This document shows positions 44,851 to 55,698 of a DNA stretch of 64,000 bases, in pieces. The first letter of the stretch is position 1, and every line of letters begins with the position of its first letter. Both the position numbers and the translations under genes were made by a program. The DNA is from Agapetus fuscipes. Its lineage: Eukaryota > Arthropoda > Insecta > Trichoptera > Glossosomatidae. The stretch is taken from assembly GCA_951799405.1 (NCBI GenBank), contig OX637342.1:558001-622000 (forward strand), in the 5' to 3' direction. The notes beneath the pieces were generated by a model. The model was not told the origin of the DNA and searched no databases. It saw only the letters and a program-made list of their open reading frames with translations.

Positions 44851-47061
44851 TGTTTGGGCAAATTTTGGGTACGTATTTTGTCTATGGATCACAGGCTATT
44901 AGATTCCTTTCTTTTTAGTCATTTATTGGTCTTACCTACCCTTACCTACTCACCATGTAACAATACCTCCCTGTGTGAAGTTCAGTACTTGTTTTATCTC
45001 GTGAGAAAAGATGTATCTTGTCTCTTCAATTGAATAAAATGTCACGCGCGATTAACAGGAAAAACCACATAAGTTCAAAAAAGAAGATCATTTGGAAGTG
45101 AATTGATTCGTTTATTCCCTGATAGTCTGTGACTCTGGCAAATTTGCCTATCGATCAGTTTGCTCAAATGCCTTATTAAATTAAAAAAAAAACAGTATTT
45201 GCTCAATCCTTTCTCTCATTGATCAACCTTGGCTTCACCAGTTATGACAATGAATAATCTGAAAAGTTAATATGCACATGAAGAAAGCAGCTTTATTTCT
45301 TAAATTTTTAACGATTTCTTCCACCAAGTACCTAGATGAACAAATTTTCAAGGTAAATTGTAAAAAAAAAAATCAATCGACGATTGTTTACATGTAGAAA
45401 TTTGTTTTAGAAATCCATGTTCCTACGTCAGCTGCAAGTGTGCACGACCCCTTAAAATATTCAATTTCCGCATCAAAGATTTAGCTTTGCCATAAACCTC
45501 TCTAAGCTTCAAATTGATTTTATATAAAAGTCTTTTGTTAACTTCACACTCGGCTAAGGAATTTTTATCGCTAGAAATCTGCATTTTTTTTTATTAATAA
45601 ATTTACATAAATAAACTTGGTTTCTTTTGTGCTTGGATAGATTTGATTATTCTGAATTACGCAATGAATAATTAATAAATAAATATTTTTAAAAATGTAA
45701 GCGCTAATGTTTATGGGATGGATTTAAAAATGTGTGTGTATGAAGGCTCTGCTCAGTAAACGCATCATTAGAAAATCGTTATAAAAAAATATTATATAAA
45801 ATTTTGTTAAAAATACAAAAATGTGATAAATTTTGTCCGTGTTTCCAGGGAATAGGCAGCCAAATATTTGCTTTTTTGTTGCTGAGGACTGCATTTCCAT
45901 TTAAGCGCCCTTGCAGTCACGAAACGGCGCTATACAAATCATCATCATCATCATCATCAAGTGTGATATTTTCCCGCCGAGAAAAAAGTTCTAAATTCTA
46001 ATTTGTATCCAATGTGAAAGTCAATTTAAAAAAAATATGAAATAGCGTATTAAAATTGCGTTTAAATGGAAGAGAATGAAATACAAAATCAAGTAATAAA
46101 GAAAATAAACATTTATACATTGGTACCCAGTACAATTGCAATAAACAATTATTAAAATTTGTACAATTGCACGATTTTTTTGCAGATGCTTTTCTATATT
46201 TTTTTATCGAAAAGACTTTCAATTGCAACTGGATTGAATTTTTTTGTTATTAAATAAAACTCCCCTCGTTAAGCTGAGAATACTACTACCTGGCTTCCTT
46301 CGTCACAATCTATGTTTTAAAAATAAAAATGTTTTTTTCGTTGAAAATTATAATTTGTTTTTTTACACATTTGCTTAAGCGCAAATTATTTGTGTTATTA
46401 TTTTGAATGTGACGTTTTTATGTTTGAAATTCAATATTTCGTAGATACTGGTCTTTTGACTGCTATAGGTAGGTATGCCATTAACCCTGTCCATAGATAA
46501 TATAATAAACAACTCTAATAATTGTATATGGGGATAGAGGAATATTTACTGGGAATGGAATTAATAGTGTGAGAGGCTTCGTTTTTTACGGATGCTAATT
46601 TCTCATATTTTTTTCTTCTTCTTTTAGCGCTGCTTCTATCATTGAAGATTATCATCTGTACCCCGAGTATCAAACATGCTTTGTTATCTACCTCTTTTGC
46701 ATTGGCTTATTTTCTGTCCCTTTTCTTGGTAGGTACTTGAGATGTCTGTCGGTGTGATTTAGTCCTCTTCTTTTAATATTTTATTTTATGATAATAATAA
46801 TAATAATAATACAATATTTATTTTGCTGTTTTGTGATAAATCACTGCAAGCGCACTGTTCAACTGTAACAACTCCGAATCGAACATGTCTTCAATCCCGA
46901 CTTAAATTCACTTGCACTCTCTACGGTGATATGTAAGATGGAGTAGGCAATATTTTTTGTTGCTGACTGTTAAAAGCACGTAAGTTTTCTCTTTTTAATG
47001 CTTGACAGAAGTCCATATCAGGCGTACCTACATATTATATCCGTCAAAAAACTTCCTTGTT
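44851..47061. other. Mostly featureless; ATC-tailed LINE end inside
   Basis: AT-rich except for the LINE end at 45905-45960 and an AAT microsatellite at 46792-46812. It lies downstream of the 47201-47401 exon in gene orientation. Confidence 0.4.
45905..45960 (+). repeat. 3' end of the ATC-tailed LINE family
   Basis: GCGCCCTTGCAGTCACGAAA is followed by GCGCTATACAAATC and repeats of ATC. This matches the 3' end of the 54344-54830 element. Confidence 0.6.
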
Positions 47062-47200
47062 TTTATTTTCTTAAAACTTCTAAAATTTCATTCAAAAGTA
47101 AAATGTTTACCTACGTGTGTGAATAAAATGATATATTTTTAGTAGAATAAGTATCTGATTCATGTATTATGTTAAGATAAAAGTGTAAACCGTGTTTACA

Positions 47201-47401
47201 CTATGATTTATCATCCATTTTAACAGCATTTTTTTCAAAATTAATATCCACATTATTATCAATTAACCACGTTTTCCTTTCATGTAGACCGGCGAGATTA
47301 AAGGTATAATTTCTCGTGTTCATAGTAAAAAGATGAGAAATTATTATAGCCGGACGACATCTGTACTTATGTGGAAAACATTCTGTTAGCACTCGACCAT
47401 C
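47201..47401 (-). CDS. Probable 3'-terminal exon of an unidentified host gene
   Basis: On the minus strand a pyrimidine-rich acceptor, TTATTCTCTTTACAG, is followed at 47401 by 66 open codons in phase 0. The protein begins DGRVLTECFPHKYRCRP, includes AIIISHLFTMNTRNYTF and ends KMDDKS before a TAG. An AATAAA lies about 135 nt downstream (47067-47062). The acceptor, open frame, stop and poly(A) signal in order make this the best host exon in the window. Upstream exons would lie beyond 47403 but none was recognised. The product was not identified. A perfect 9-bp hairpin (AGTGTAAAC/GTTTACACT) overlaps the stop codon. Confidence 0.55.
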   Translation of the reverse strand, partial: DGRVLTECFPHKYRCRPAIIISHLFTMNTRNYTFNLAGLHERKTWLIDNNVDINFEKNAVKMDDKS

Positions 47402-47942
47402 CTGTAAAGAGAATAATGTATTTAAAATTCAATAGTGCCTCTATTAAGTGTTTTAGTTTTCACGCATTTGTGTTGTTGTTGAGTGTACTCCACGATACAG
47501 TACAATTAAAACTGGTTTTTAATTAAAAGCATAGAGTATCAAGAGTGTCAAATAGTTGACATTATCAGCGTGTTTATGTCGGCCATTGACGTAAATAATC
47601 AACCTGCGCCATCGCTGTCATGCGTTTGATGCTAAGCACCGCAACTCGATGTATTTATTGACAAAATTCTTATCGGGTTCAGTAGAGTTCACACGCAATT
47701 ACGTTGAATGGAGGAATTTGTGATAAAATACAAATTACATTTTTTTTTCTACATATTTCAAAAATCAAATTTTATTTTTACTCAGCCGTAAATTGAACCC
47801 ACAACTTTCCATATGAATTACGCTTAGTCAACAAAAAAAAAAATTCTACTATTATTTGGATCACAAGAAAACTTCGAAAAGGAAAAAAAGATTTAAACCA
47901 AAATAAGTTCCTCAGAAAACAGTTATTCCAACTAATTTATTT

Positions 47943-48212
47943 TTGACTGAATAAAAGGTTAATATGAGCCTGGTCACATACTTATAATATAAAAGCTGGT
48001 TCACTTAGCCAATTTCACCTGTTTCCAGGAATGGCAGCAAGAGTTGCAGGGTATATGTCCATTATTGATTCAGTTTTTTTGTTTTGTAAGTTCACATGCG
48101 GCATGTATGTATATGTGTAAGCGCACATTCATCTTCTAGTGAGCATACATTTAATATGAGTCCTAAGTAAATGTTAATATATTTTTGCAACTTACATTTT
48201 AGACTATGGAGT
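47943..48212 (+). repeat. R250 copy, diverged
   Basis: Recognised by TTGACTGAATAAAAGGTTAA, CTGGTTCACTTAGCCAAT and TTGCAACTTACATTTTAGAC. Confidence 0.65.
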
Positions 48213-48611
48213 TTAGAAGCAAAAAAATAAATAAAATAAATTACAAGATTTGTCTGTATAATTTCTAGCGGTTTTTCTTTCGATTCAAAATGGAAACATA
48301 AATTTTGAAAAATAAATAAATAAAATATCGTAATTCGTGGAATTTATTCTGGCAATCATTTATGAATTTTGTTTTGTATTTACAGACCATGTCATTCAAT
48401 TTGGTTTTGTTAACATGGTCTCCCGCTGGTTATACCGCCTTCCGAATTCTACTCACATAGCCAGAGTTAAAATTTATACACATTTTCATAAAAAAAATGA
48501 CGAAGCTAACAATGTTACGTCATCCAGAATCATTATTTTGTCATTAGAATTTTCTACTTAGAATAGTTCTGCTACTAATTTTGCAAAATAAATTAAAAAA
48601 AAAAAAAAAAA

Positions 48612-49086
48612 ACGCCATATCTATAATCTATAATCTAAGTTGCAAAGATATATTCATTCAAAGCTCTCAGATGTATGCCCACAAACAAACACGTGTAGTT
48701 CGCGCTTACAAATGCTGATTGTGCACTTACAAATAAAATCCAAACCTCAAACGAACATAAGCCCTGCAACTCTTGCCGACATTCCCTGAAACAGGGGTGA
48801 CATTGGCAAAGTGAACCATTTTGTACAGTATGGGTGGTCATCTATAATCTAAGTTGCAAGGATATATTCATTCAAAGCTCTCAGATGTATGCCCACAAAC
48901 AAACACGTGTAGTTCGCGCTTACAAATGCTGATTGTGTACCTACTTACAAATAAAATCCAAACCTCAAATGAACATAAGCCCTGCAACTCTTGCCAACAT
49001 TCCCTGAAACAGGGGTGACATTGGCAAAGTGAACCATTTTTTACAGTATGGGTGGTCAGCCTCATACCAACCTATAAGTCAAGGAA
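48612..49086 (-). repeat. Two R250 copies in tandem
   Basis: The landmark ATCTAAGTTGCAA(A/G)GATAT occurs at about 48636 and 48847, about 211 bp apart. The first copy stops at GTATGGGTGGTC before its 5' end and runs directly into the second. The two are almost identical, pointing to a recent tandem duplication. Confidence 0.85.
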
Positions 49087-49224
49087 TACGAGTAATAAAT
49101 AACATTTAAGTTTAAGAAAACAACAAAACCTTAAAAATAAATCTATACAAAAAAAGTAAAAAATTGTCTTATGCAAAAAATGTAGCAAGCCAATAAACCA
49201 ACATTAAAAATCAGCATTGCTGAT

Positions 49225-49320
49225 TAGCCGCCACTTCTTCCTGTCCTTGCATACTTCTTTCATTTCATCCAGAGTCATAACTTTTTTCATACAAGCTCTC
49301 CTTTTATTATGACTCATATC
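49225..49320 (-). pseudogene. LINE tail remnant (RWFGH family)
   Basis: CCTGTCCTTGCATACTTC followed by TCATCCAGAGTCATAAC is the same antisense tail as at 41660-41735. Confidence 0.45.
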
Positions 49321-49499
49321 ATCATATCAATTATTGAAATCTAGGATAAGAATAAACGTTCAGAATTTAGTCGTCAATAAAAAAGGTTTAATTTCAAAAT
49401 ACGCTCTTTGCTGGACTGTTAAATTCATGTGCTTTTCCCAAAGACAGGCAGCCAAAGGGACAACCAAGCTCACAAAGAGCTCTTCAGTTGTCTTAAACT

Positions 49500-49722
49500 G
49501 AAATCTAAATTGCAATGATAAGTGAACATTTGAGGCTCATATTTAATGCATGTACACAAACAGACACGTTAAGTTTGCGCATACATATACATGCTGCATG
49601 TTTATTTACAAAACAAAGCAAACCTCAAATGAACGTAAACTTTGTAAATCTTGCTGCATTATCCTAAAAATGTAGTGACATTGGCAACGTGAACCAATTT
49701 TATACAGCATGGATGCTGAATA
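49500..49722 (-). repeat. R250 copy, diverged
   Basis: Recognised by ACATTTGAGGCTCATATTTA, CATGCTGCATG and GTGACATTGGCAACGTGAAC. Confidence 0.65.
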
Positions 49723-49974
49723 TAGATCAGATTTTTTATTATAAATTACAGACTAATATTATCTTTTTTGTTTTTTCTAATTATCGGTAATATTTTATAT
49801 GGCTTGTCACGTATTGCAGCCCCCGCGTGGCCACGCTGAATTAAAACTGTATTATTTATATACGAAAATGAAGAAGACTATTCAGAATATTAGTTAGTTA
49901 CTTTGAAACTATAAAATGTAGTGAGTGGGCTTCACATTCTCTTACGGTATTAAGTTTTGCCGCCATTTACACAA

Positions 49975-50229
49975 CGTCAGCCCAGTGCTTGTTTGGCTTA
50001 TCTACCATTTGATTCAAATACGAACTTTCAATGAAATTTTCTTAAGAATCACATTCTACACAATCTGCTCTAAGAAAAAACGTATACCACGATAATGTGA
50101 GAGTTGTTTTAAATATTTTTAAAATCAATCTCCAGTTTTCATAAGACACATTGTTTCGGTACACTTACAAGCATTGCTCATGTGAAATTATCTCTGTTGG
50201 AGATAAGACAAACAAGCACTAGGGCGACG
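49975..50229 (-). mobile_element. MITE M1 copy
   Basis: The ends are CGTCAGCCCAGTGCTTG and CAAGCACTAGGGCGACG. The 4-bp flanks (ACAA and CAAG) do not match exactly. Confidence 0.7.
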
Positions 50230-50739
50230 CAAGCTGAGCCCACAAAACAATCACGACTGCGACTAATTTGTGAACTCCGTGCCAGGATGACGGACCCTAC
50301 CCAAGTATACAAAGTTACACTTAAACTGAACCATAGCGTTAACGAAAAATGTATACAAACCAAAATAGTGCCTCTAGTGAGCGTCTCAATTTCAGTTAAA
50401 ACACACGGTTGAGTTTTTAACATTGAGGTTTAATATACTAGAGTCGAAACTATTTTGATGTTGACGCAAATCTTCGTTAGTTGGAAAGAGAACAATGATA
50501 TTTCAAGTGTCACCATATTGTTACCAGGCAAAAGGTACAGATTTTAGTTTTTTTTTTGCATTGTTTTTCGGCATTACTGAAATGACTTTAGTTTGCGGAA
50601 AACGTGCGCATGCATTGCAATCATTACGGTTTGTGAATTTGTCAATTTTTAAAGAAAAATGGCATTATAGTAAAACATAAAGGCGTGTGGAATTATTGGG
50701 TGTTGAAAAACAAGGTGGAGCAAGCAAGAAAACATAGGA

Positions 50740-51048
50740 TTTTACATTAGTATGGTATACGTCTGACCACCCATTCTGTAAAAAAATGCAATGTCACCCC
50801 TGTTTGAGGGAAAGTCGCCAAGAGCTCCAGAAATTATGTTCATTTGGGATTGGGTTTTTAAGTTGTAAGTTCACATGCGAAATGTGCATACTTATCTAAT
50901 TTAATCTAATATATGTTGCAAAATATATGTAACATTAAAAATTCACATATTATATGGACGTCACAAACCAACCTACAAGTCAAGGAACGCATTTAACATA
51001 AATCTTAAATGTAATATATCTTTGTATTTTCGATTATAGATATAGATT
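50740..51048. repeat. R250 copy with an inverted R250 piece inside
   Basis: Plus-orientation R250 (GTATACGTCTGACCACCC to AATGTGCATACTTATC) is interrupted at about 50896-50996 by minus-orientation R250 (TCTAATATATGTTGCAAA to CAACCTACAAGTCAAGGAA). It then resumes with TAAATCTTAAATGTAATAT and the GATTATAGATATAGATT tail. Confidence 0.65.
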
Positions 51049-51596
51049 CTGCGGCGTTTGACAGCTCTGTAGTTGACAGGTATGGTTGACAAGTAAGCCT
51101 AATAGTATGTTACAAATCCGTGAGTTAGTTTCGTCTCCACTAGTATAATAAACTAATGGTGTAAACGTTAAACTGTATACTGATATCCCACGTAGAAGGC
51201 GCCCACGTAATTAATACCTTCAGGAAGACACATTTTCGCTTGAACCCATTGTGAAAAGGCTTGTGAGGCAACATAGACGCATCAGTCACGGTTGCAGAGG
51301 AATTTCACCCTTCGAGATTTAATAATTCAAACATTGTGGCCAAAGTTTACACTCTTCAAAATAAATTACCTAAGTAATTTTAATATCAAATATATTTAAA
51401 ATCGTCTCGATGCTAAACGCACACCTATTGAAAGTCTGCTTAAAATGTGAATTTTACTTTTGTGAAACTGAATTCAAAAGCGCGAGAAACTGAATATAAA
51501 GTAGGTAGTACTTTTTATTGTTGATTTTGTGTTTTTTTTTTATCATGACGACTGTCAGTCATGCACCATTTTAAATTGTTTTTATTTCTTCTCAGC

Positions 51597-51715
51597 GGGC
51601 AAACGTCATACAGGACTACGCTCTCTATGTACCAATAACAAAATATTGGCATCCCTTTTCCCTAACAAGACGACCGTGGGACGTCACAGCTTCATTGAAA
51701 GGTCATCTTTGAATG
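51597..51715 (+). CDS. Weak exon-like segment with a stop supplied by MITE M1
   Basis: TTTTTATTTCTTCTCAG resembles an acceptor. One frame downstream reads RANVIQDYALYVPITKYW, then HPFSLTRRPWDVTAS, and meets a stop inside the M1 fragment that begins near 51690. A second frame is also open. Only composition and the acceptor support it. Confidence 0.2.
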
Positions 51716-51750
51716 AAATGGTAGAAAGCCAAACAAGCACTGGGGGATGA
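51690..51750 (+). mobile_element. MITE M1 end fragment
   Basis: TTCATTGAAAGGTCATC through CAAACAAGCACTGGGGGA is the right end of M1. It joins the exon-like segment at 51597. Confidence 0.6.
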
Positions 51751-52586
51751 ATTGTCTATGAGTCGCATTAATCAAAGCCGGCAATCTAGGAAATTCATCG
51801 TAAATTAGATGAATACGTCTATTTATGAAATTATTTCTTATGTTTCCCTATATTTACTTCATTTACCCAAGGAAAGCTAGATCGCCGCCTTTGATTAAAT
51901 ACGACTCTTATAACATAAGAGTCGAGTTGAGACTTTCTCGGTTTTGTTTATGTAAATGATGCTTTGTTTCCCAGGGACATAGGAATAAGATTAAGTGCTG
52001 GATTTCATTTTGTTGTATAAAGCTAAAAAAAACATGTAACAGTTTTGCAAGAATGCCTGTGACGAAAGTCTTGTAGGTTGGCGTTTTTTTCTTGGACCTT
52101 TTGTAATCTTGGATAAGCACAAGATTTTTTCTTTAAGTTATTAAAACACTGTTTTTATTTTCACTCTTTGTTTTTTAATTATTTGGACACAAACGTTTTC
52201 GACCACACAGTCATCATCATCAGGTAATAAAAGATATATAATCTTTTTTTTAAAACAATATTTTTTATTCAAGATGTGTGTATAAATGAACAGAATATAC
52301 TCTGATTTAAAAAAACATGCATGTGGTACCAAGGCATTTGACTTTTGAATCATTCTTTTAAAACCTAACCATTTTTTCCTTGTATTTTTATTTTCTTTCA
52401 TGTACAAGATTCACTTTTCTAAATAAAAGTTGGTATCAGTTTTTCTTTGTATATCACCGATTATAAAATATAAATAAAGTTTGTTCTTATAATATGGTGT
52501 TGGAAGTTGTAAATTTGCGTTAAAGAATTTATACTTTTTCTCAATGAAACACTGTACGTAATATGTTATGTTACAATGTCACCATT

Positions 52587-52979
52587 GTAACATAAGTTTA
52601 ACATAGTTCCGTGCCTTGTCTTTGGATCCAGTGGCGGAGAGATTACAAATGTGGAAGGAGGAATGCCCGGAGAGCTTTGTGCAGCCTTCAGAGAGCCTAC
52701 CTCCAGGAAAGAACCTCGAGTGGCCCGTATGGAGATCCATGAACAGATTGAGGACCAATGTTGGAAGAGCCCGGGCCAACATGCTGACCTGGGGATTTCT
52801 GGGACGGGAGGACTCTACACTATGTAAGTGTGGAGCTCAGCAAACAATGGAGCACCTGCGGTGTTGTCCCTCCTGTCCGACAAGCTGCTCCATGGATGAT
52901 CTCTTTGCGGGAAACCAAAGAGCTTTAGACATTGCTCGTTACTGGGACAATACGGTGTGAAGCTGACACGAAGAAGAAG
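52587..52979 (+). mobile_element. 5'-truncated LINE insertion with 12-bp target duplication
   Basis: A single open frame (about 52616-52960, 114 codons) encodes a LINE C-terminus: WPVWRSMNRLRTNVGRARAN, WGFLGRE, then a zinc-binding LCKCGAQQTMEHLRCCP (C-X1-C...H-X3-C type) and ARYWDN before the stop. It is followed by a GAAGAAGAAG tail. The 12-bp string AATGTCACCATT occurs at 52575-52586 and again at 52980-52991, bracketing the insert exactly. The frame is undamaged, so the insertion is relatively young although most of the element is missing. Confidence 0.8.
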
Positions 52980-53305
52980 AATGTCACCATTCAAAATACA
53001 TGACTGGAATCTTCTCCGAATCTTTTTTATTTCAATCCTAGTGTCAACTTGTTACACATGCCATTCATCGAAATCATTTCTTATTTCCATTTTTTTTCTC
53101 ACACATTTCCTTCTTCAAGGTTCACTCTATTGTAGGCCTCTAAGACGCTTAGAAATAAAATATCGATCGGTCGTTTTTAATTTGACGGTCATTTTTTTAT
53201 ATCGAGTGCGTTTCTACCCCTACCCCATTGCACTGCTGAATTTTTTGGTCTTTGGGTCCTTTGTCATCTTAGTACAAAATGATCATATTGCCAAATGAGT
53301 TTCGC

Positions 53306-53613
53306 ATAATAATAATACTAATATTAGTATGATTTATTTTGTAAGGGCTGTTTTTGTGTGTATCACACCTCAAGAGCCCTCTGCGAGCTTGTTCGTCGCT
53401 GTAGAAACCGCCAATTCTCAAGAAAAACCCAGTTGTTGTACTGTTGGATGGACCTTTAAGTTACCGGTCGTTGGTAAAGGTTTATGAATTTTTCAACCCA
53501 GCAAAGAGCACATTTGGAAATATAAATGGTATATTTTTGTGCTCCGCCGGGATTCGAATCCACAACCTTCCATTTACGAGTCAAAAGTGTTTCCACTGGA
53601 CTACGGACCGGTC
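53306..53613 (-). repeat. SINE S1 copy
   Basis: CCGGTCCGTAGTCCAGTGG, GTTGTGGATTCGAATCCCG, the body, and an (ATT)n tail are present. It is the most complete S1 copy in the window. Confidence 0.8.
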
Positions 53614-54236
53614 CAATTCGCATGCCTGCTATTAAGTATTTTACATCAAAAATACTGAAATCCTTGACTGTTTACAACATCACTAAAACAGCATGCATTT
53701 TATTGCAATTATAAACTATAATCAATAGTGAATCAATATATAATTACCTGTATTTGCCGTGCACTAAAGATTACAAAACCCACGACGTGCGATTGTTCTC
53801 AATCATGAAATATTTCGTAATTTTAATACGAACTAATCAAGTGCCATACAATGCTCGAGCACTTAGCAAACACACTTGCACAATATATTTCAATTAGAGC
53901 GACTTCACACAACTTTTATCTGACAATTATTTTTAATTGATTTCCAACGAAAACAAATAAAGTGAGTGAACAGGTTGTTTAATGTTTCGCAATATTTTTT
54001 TAATAACACGATACACTTATGAATAACAATTTTTTTTTTTTTTTTTTTAATTATATAAGTTAGACTGGCATATACTTACAAAATTGATGGCTTCGTTGGG
54101 ACAACAAGGACATCTACAAAGCGCCCGATGTGATCAGTTCCATCAAAATATGGTGCCTGCAGTGGGCTGATTGCAGAATAATAATGGACGACGCCAACTC
54201 TATTCAGGCTCTTACTCATCATCATCTTACACTCAC

Positions 54237-54342
54237 TCAACAAAGCCGAAGGAGACCAGGAAGACTAGAAAGACCAAAAATAAGATGGATGGACATTGTC
54301 AACGCAGATGTGGACAGGCGAAAGTGGACGAGATGATGATGA
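54237..54342 (+). pseudogene. LINE C-terminal tail
   Basis: The plus strand reads SRRRPGRLERPKIRWMDIV, then NADVDRRKWTR, and stops at a GAT repeat. This is a typical LINE protein end. It abuts, tail to tail, the next LINE fragment on the other strand. Confidence 0.55.
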
Positions 54343-54343
54343 T

Positions 54344-54830
54344 GATGATTTTTATAGCGCCGTTTCGTGACTGCTGTCACTGCAAGGGCGCTTTCAGGCT
54401 TGACGCGGTGGTGAAGAAGTGGGTCTTCATTCCCTTCTTGAAGCTCTCGATCCCTTCCTTGGCGCGCACCTCAGGAGGCAGCTGGTTCCAAGTGAACGGT
54501 CCCGCAACGGTGAAAGCGCGATCTCCGAACACTGTACTTCTTTTTCTGAATTGTGTGCTGACAGATGTAAGAGCACTGTCGGCAGATCGCAGAGTGAGCC
54601 CCCTCTCGCTTAGACTCCTCGGTAATATCAGCTCCTGTAATTACTCTGGCGCCACTCCATGCAACGCTTTGTGTACCGTGAGGCCCAGCTTGAATTTGAT
54701 CCTTTCTGGGATCCTCAACCAGTGAAGCTTCTGCAGGAGTGGGGTAATATGGCAGTACTTGCTCTGACCATAAATCAGGCGGGCACTGGCGTTCATTACA
54801 GACTAGATTCAGCCAAGGCTGTCGAGCTCA
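54344..54830 (-). pseudogene. 5'-truncated LINE (CR1/L2-like C-terminus) with ATC-repeat tail
   Basis: The minus strand reads MNASARLIYGQSKYCHITPL, LLQKLHWLRIPERIKFKLGL, VHKALHGVAP, one in-frame stop, then FGDRAFTVAGPFTWNQLP and ESFKKGMKTHFF, then a stop. The HWL..R..FK...KALHG.AP and GDRAF...WN.LP blocks are a recurrent CR1/L2-type end. The 3' end is an (ATC)n run. The block is GC-richer than its surroundings. Two further 3' ends of this family lie at 45905-45960 and 62615-62690. Confidence 0.7.
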
Positions 54831-55112
54831 TGACGATTATGATGAGGTTACATACAAAAAGTTTAGGGTTGAAATAAAGTTAACTTTAAGTCAAAAATAA
54901 ACAATATCAAATGTGCAGTATGAAGTTAACTGCGCATATAGTCTTAGGTTTCTTCTGAAGGAAAAGTACAATATGTGAGGACATGGCATAACTGTCAAAT
55001 GTGACAGCTCAGTACTTTGTGTACAAATCCCAATCTGTCATAAGGTTATAAGCCTCAAATCCGATATGAACCTACCTTAACCCTACAACAGCATCAGAAC
55101 CTGCCTAACATC

Positions 55113-55205
55113 GTCAGGATGATAGGAAAAATCTTCATCCTTCTTCCTCAGCTTTTCTAAGTCCACTCCTGGACGTAAGCTTCCTCCAATCCTCTCCATT
55201 TTTTT
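55113..55205 (-). pseudogene. LINE 3' end remnant (RTE-like)
   Basis: The plus strand carries AGTCCACTCCTGGACGTAAG, antisense to the ...CCAGNAGTGGAC... 3' ends that are very common in insect RTE-type elements. No tail or target duplication is clear. Confidence 0.4.
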
Positions 55206-55435
55206 GTATTTTTGCTGATACGAACAGTATGTACAAACCTTTTGAATAGCTCTCATCATACTAGCATGGTATTTTTACAATTGGCTTTGCAAGAAATATT
55301 GATACAAAATACTTTATTATAAGCATAGATTATTATTTTGTGAAACCCCAACCTTATTAAATACGCTTTAGATTCACATTAGATGCAAACACAGACAAAC
55401 AAGCACGTAAATGTTAGATATTGCATTCGCCACAT

Positions 55436-55698
55436 CGCTGCCTTAGTTGTTGTTTACCGTATAGACCATTTAGCTAATTTTACATGAGCAATGTTTGCAT
55501 GTGTACTGGACCAATGTGTCTTATGAAAACAGGAAAATTGATTTTAAAAATATTTAAAAACAACTCTCACATTATCGAATTTAACGTTTTTTCTTAGCTC
55601 AGATTGTGTAGAATTTGATTCTTAAGACAACTGAATGCAGTACAAAAAGTCACGTTTGACAGAATTGGTCTATACGATAAACAAGAACTGGGGGAGCG
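55436..55698 (+). mobile_element. MITE M2 copy with TSD ACAT
   Basis: The ends are CGCTGCCTTAGTTGTTG and CAAGAACTGGGGGAGCG, flanked by ACAT at 55432-55435 and 55699-55702. Confidence 0.85.

Noticed and set aside
53540..53613. tRNA gene with A and B boxes
   Set aside because: The cloverleaf does not close and the same head is attached to a repeated body with an ATT tail in several places. It is a SINE.
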